NCBI GenBank assembly: GCA_003339415.1
Contig: PDHQ01000457.1
Location: 1-22,591, forward strand
Direction of reading: 5' to 3'
Origin: Ophiocordyceps camponoti-saundersi (nom. inval.)
Taxonomy: Eukaryota; Ascomycota; Sordariomycetes; Hypocreales; Ophiocordycipitaceae
Length of the DNA stretch: 22,591 nt
Position numbers and translations under genes: made by a program. Under the pieces are notes generated by a model. That model saw only the letters and a list, made by a program, of their open reading frames with translations. It was not told the origin of the DNA and ran no database searches. Shown here piece by piece: positions 20,340 to 22,591 of the stretch (the first letter of the stretch is position 1; each line of letters starts with the position of its first letter).

Positions 20340-21000
20340 TAAAGTTAGATATTTTAAGAAGAATTAGTAAGACTAAGCTAAAAGTAGTTAGGTTTATTAT
20401 ATTTTTTAGGAAAAAAGCTTCTTAAAGATACCCTTTTTATTTTTATAGCTTATTTAGAAAAAGTTATAAAGCTATTAGAAATTTAATTATATATAAGTTA
20501 TAATATATAACTATAAAGTTAAAGAAAAAAACTTAAAATTTTAAAAATTTTCCTAAATATAAGTAAAATAAGTAAGGGTATTTAGTAATATATTAGAAAA
20601 AGCGCCTTACGCTATATATCTAATCGTAAACTTACTTTTCTAAAATATACTTTCCTTATATTTTTAGAATAATTTTTAGTAATAAGGTTTAAAAGTTTAT
20701 TTTAAACCTCGTATTACTTATAAAAAGGGGTAAGTATAAAAAGCTCTCTTACGTTAACTTTAAGAAAAAATTAGGGAAAAGCGGTAAAAATAAAAATAAA
20801 AATATTATAAGATTCCTTATAGCTTATTCTATATATTATATTTTTTTTAGAATTTTAGCTAATTACTACCTATTTTAAATAAATTCTTAAAAGAAATAGA
20901 GATATATTTTTATAGCTTACTAAAGTATATTCCGCGTAGCTACCGCGGGGTAAAGTATTTTTAAAAGCTTAACTATTTTAAAAAAAAAATATAAGGTAAG
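20340..21000 (+). repeat. Direct repeat, copy 1
   Basis: Matches 21820-22470 in the same orientation. Shared landmarks are AGCGCCTTA (20601 and 22071) and TACCGCGGGG (20941 and 22411), both 1470 bases apart; before about 20415 the spacing is 1480. One plus-strand frame is protein-like in both copies (EKAPYAIYLIVNLLF, then NNF, then LKVYFKPRITYKKG), with TAA/TAG at the same codons. That suggests a mutated coding sequence of unknown family. Confidence 0.75.
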
Positions 21001-21819
21001 TATAAAAGTAAAAAAAAATATCTTATAATAAAAAAGCTTTAAAATACTTATAATTAATTTTAATTTTAATTTTTTTCTTATTAAAAGCTTATTTATAAAA
21101 TAAAATTATAATATTAAATAATATATATAATTTTATTTTTACTTAAAAGTATTTTTTAAATAACTAATTAGAGAGATTAAAATTATATAAAAAATACTAA
21201 AAAATAATAAATTATAAGTTAACTTATATAAATTTTTTATTATAAAAAATACTTTATTATAAGTAAAATATTAAAAGTTTATAATTTTTAAAAAAAAGTT
21301 AATAAATAGAATATATTTTTAAATTACCTAATTATTTTTTTAAAAATCTAAAAAAAATATACTTATAATAATTCTAAGATTTAAACTATAATAATAATTA
21401 TTTTAAGATTTTAAAAAGAGAAATAAGCCTTTTTTTTAAAAATAAACTATAATATAATAATATTTAATTATAAGTAGTTTTTTTATACGCTAAGATACGC
21501 TATTTAAATACTAGCTTTTTATTATATTTAGGTTCTTTATTATAAGAAAGTTTATTAAGTTATTCTATTAATTTTTTAGCTTTATAATAAGCTTTTTCTT
21601 ATACTTTTAATTTTTTTTTCTACTTTTTTTCTTCCTTTTTACTTATTTTTCGAGGAAAAAAGTAAAATTAAATAGCTTATTATATTTTAATTCGCTCGAT
21701 ACTTTTTAAAATCTAATAGAAAGCTAGAATAATTAGTATTTTTACTTAAATAGCTTTTTTAGGTAGCTTACCTTAAAAAAAAGGTAGGAAATTAGAAATA
21801 GCTTCTTAATATATTAAGG

Positions 21820-22470
21820 TAATAATCTCTATTTTAAGAGATATTAGAGAAGCTAAGCTTAAAGCGGTTAGTACTATTAAAATTTTTAAGGAAAAAGCTT
21901 TTTTAAGATACCTTTTTTATTTTTATCGCGTTAAAATTAAGAGTAGAAAAGGAATTTAAAGTTAAGGTTATATTATAGAATTATTAAGTTATTAAAAAAA
22001 AAGGGAGATTTTAAAAATTTTTCTAAATATAGGGAAAGTAAGTAAGGGTACTTAGTAATATACTAGAAAAAGCGCCTTATACTATATATCTAATTATAAA
22101 CTTACTTTTCTAGGATATATTTTCTTTATATTTTTAAAATAATTTTTAGTAGTAAAGTTTAAAGGTTTACTTTAAACCTTATATTACTTATAAAGAGGGG
22201 TAAGTATAAAAAGCTCTTTTACGTTAATTTTAAGAAAAAATTAGGGAAAAGCGGTAAAAATAAAAATAAAAATATTATAAGATTCCTTATAGCTTATTCT
22301 ATATATTATATTTTTTTTAGAATTTTAGCTATTTATTACTTATTTTAAATTAATTCTAAAAGGAAATAGAGATATATTTTTATAGCTTATTAAAATATAT
22401 TCTATATAGCTACCGCGGGGTAAAGTACTTTTCTTAACTTAAGGATTTTAAAAAAGTAATATAAGGTAAG
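21820..22470 (+). repeat. Direct repeat, copy 2
   Basis: Second copy of 20340-21000. The shared frame reads EKAPYTIYLIINLLF and LKVYFKPYITYKEG here. Weaker similarity may extend upstream (near 20170 and 21645), so the true unit could be close to 1.48 kb in tandem. Confidence 0.75.
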
Positions 22471-22591
22471 ATAAAATAAGGATTAAAAATAGGAAAAACT
22501 TTATTTTAGCTTTTAAAGCTTACTTATATTTTTTATAATATTTATTCTTAAGTTAATATTATATTATTTAAATTAAAAAAATAATTATAGA

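Larger units (their letters stand above)
20001..22591. other. AT-rich RIP-mutated block to the window end
   Basis: Almost pure A/T with very few CpA or TpG. Apart from the direct repeat pair listed below, I see no gene, RNA or named element. It may include the 5' part of the hAT copy or another repeat inserted next to it. Confidence 0.55.

Overview
The window is a piece of a filamentous ascomycete nuclear genome (Pezizomycotina, most likely a Sordariomycete; the class is inferred from protein resemblance, not proven). The genes have short introns of 45-94 bases with fungal CTAAC/CTGAC branch sites. They sit in GC-balanced islands separated by long, very AT-rich blocks. In those blocks CpA and TpG are almost absent while CpG survives, which is the footprint of repeat-induced point mutation (RIP) on transposons. 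The genome therefore looks two-speed, with intact housekeeping genes wedged between mutated repeats.

Layout. 1-497 is one end of a RIP-mutated hAT transposon. 498-2040 is AT-rich and shows no gene. 2040-3080 is a small island holding one intact gene, a Hikeshi/OPI10 homologue. 3105-8600 is RIP-mutated DNA; it keeps a readable relic of a very large plus-strand protein (3301-7272) and a Cys-rich minus-strand relic (7313-7942). 8620-14090 is the main island, with EMC5 (ER membrane complex subunit), MSH5 (meiotic MutS homologue, five exons) and, convergent with it, a secreted Cys-rich protein that is probably GPI-anchored. 14170-16970 is RIP-mutated, with a 71-base tandem repeat and a minus-strand relic rich in Lys/Ala/Glu and Asp/Asn. 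16971 to about 20000 is a second hAT copy with a recognisable transposase relic on the minus strand. 20000-22591 is AT-rich and carries a roughly 650-base direct repeat spaced 1470-1480 bases apart.

The four intact genes work in unrelated processes: nuclear import of Hsp70, membrane-protein insertion, meiotic crossover formation and the cell surface. There is no operon-like or cluster logic. The most notable structure is the pair of hAT ends, 1-497 and 16971-17466, near-identical and in opposite orientation. They enclose about 16.5 kb with all four genes and could mediate inversion. I found no convincing new biological system. The interest lies in the transposon relics, which can be read through their RIP mutations.
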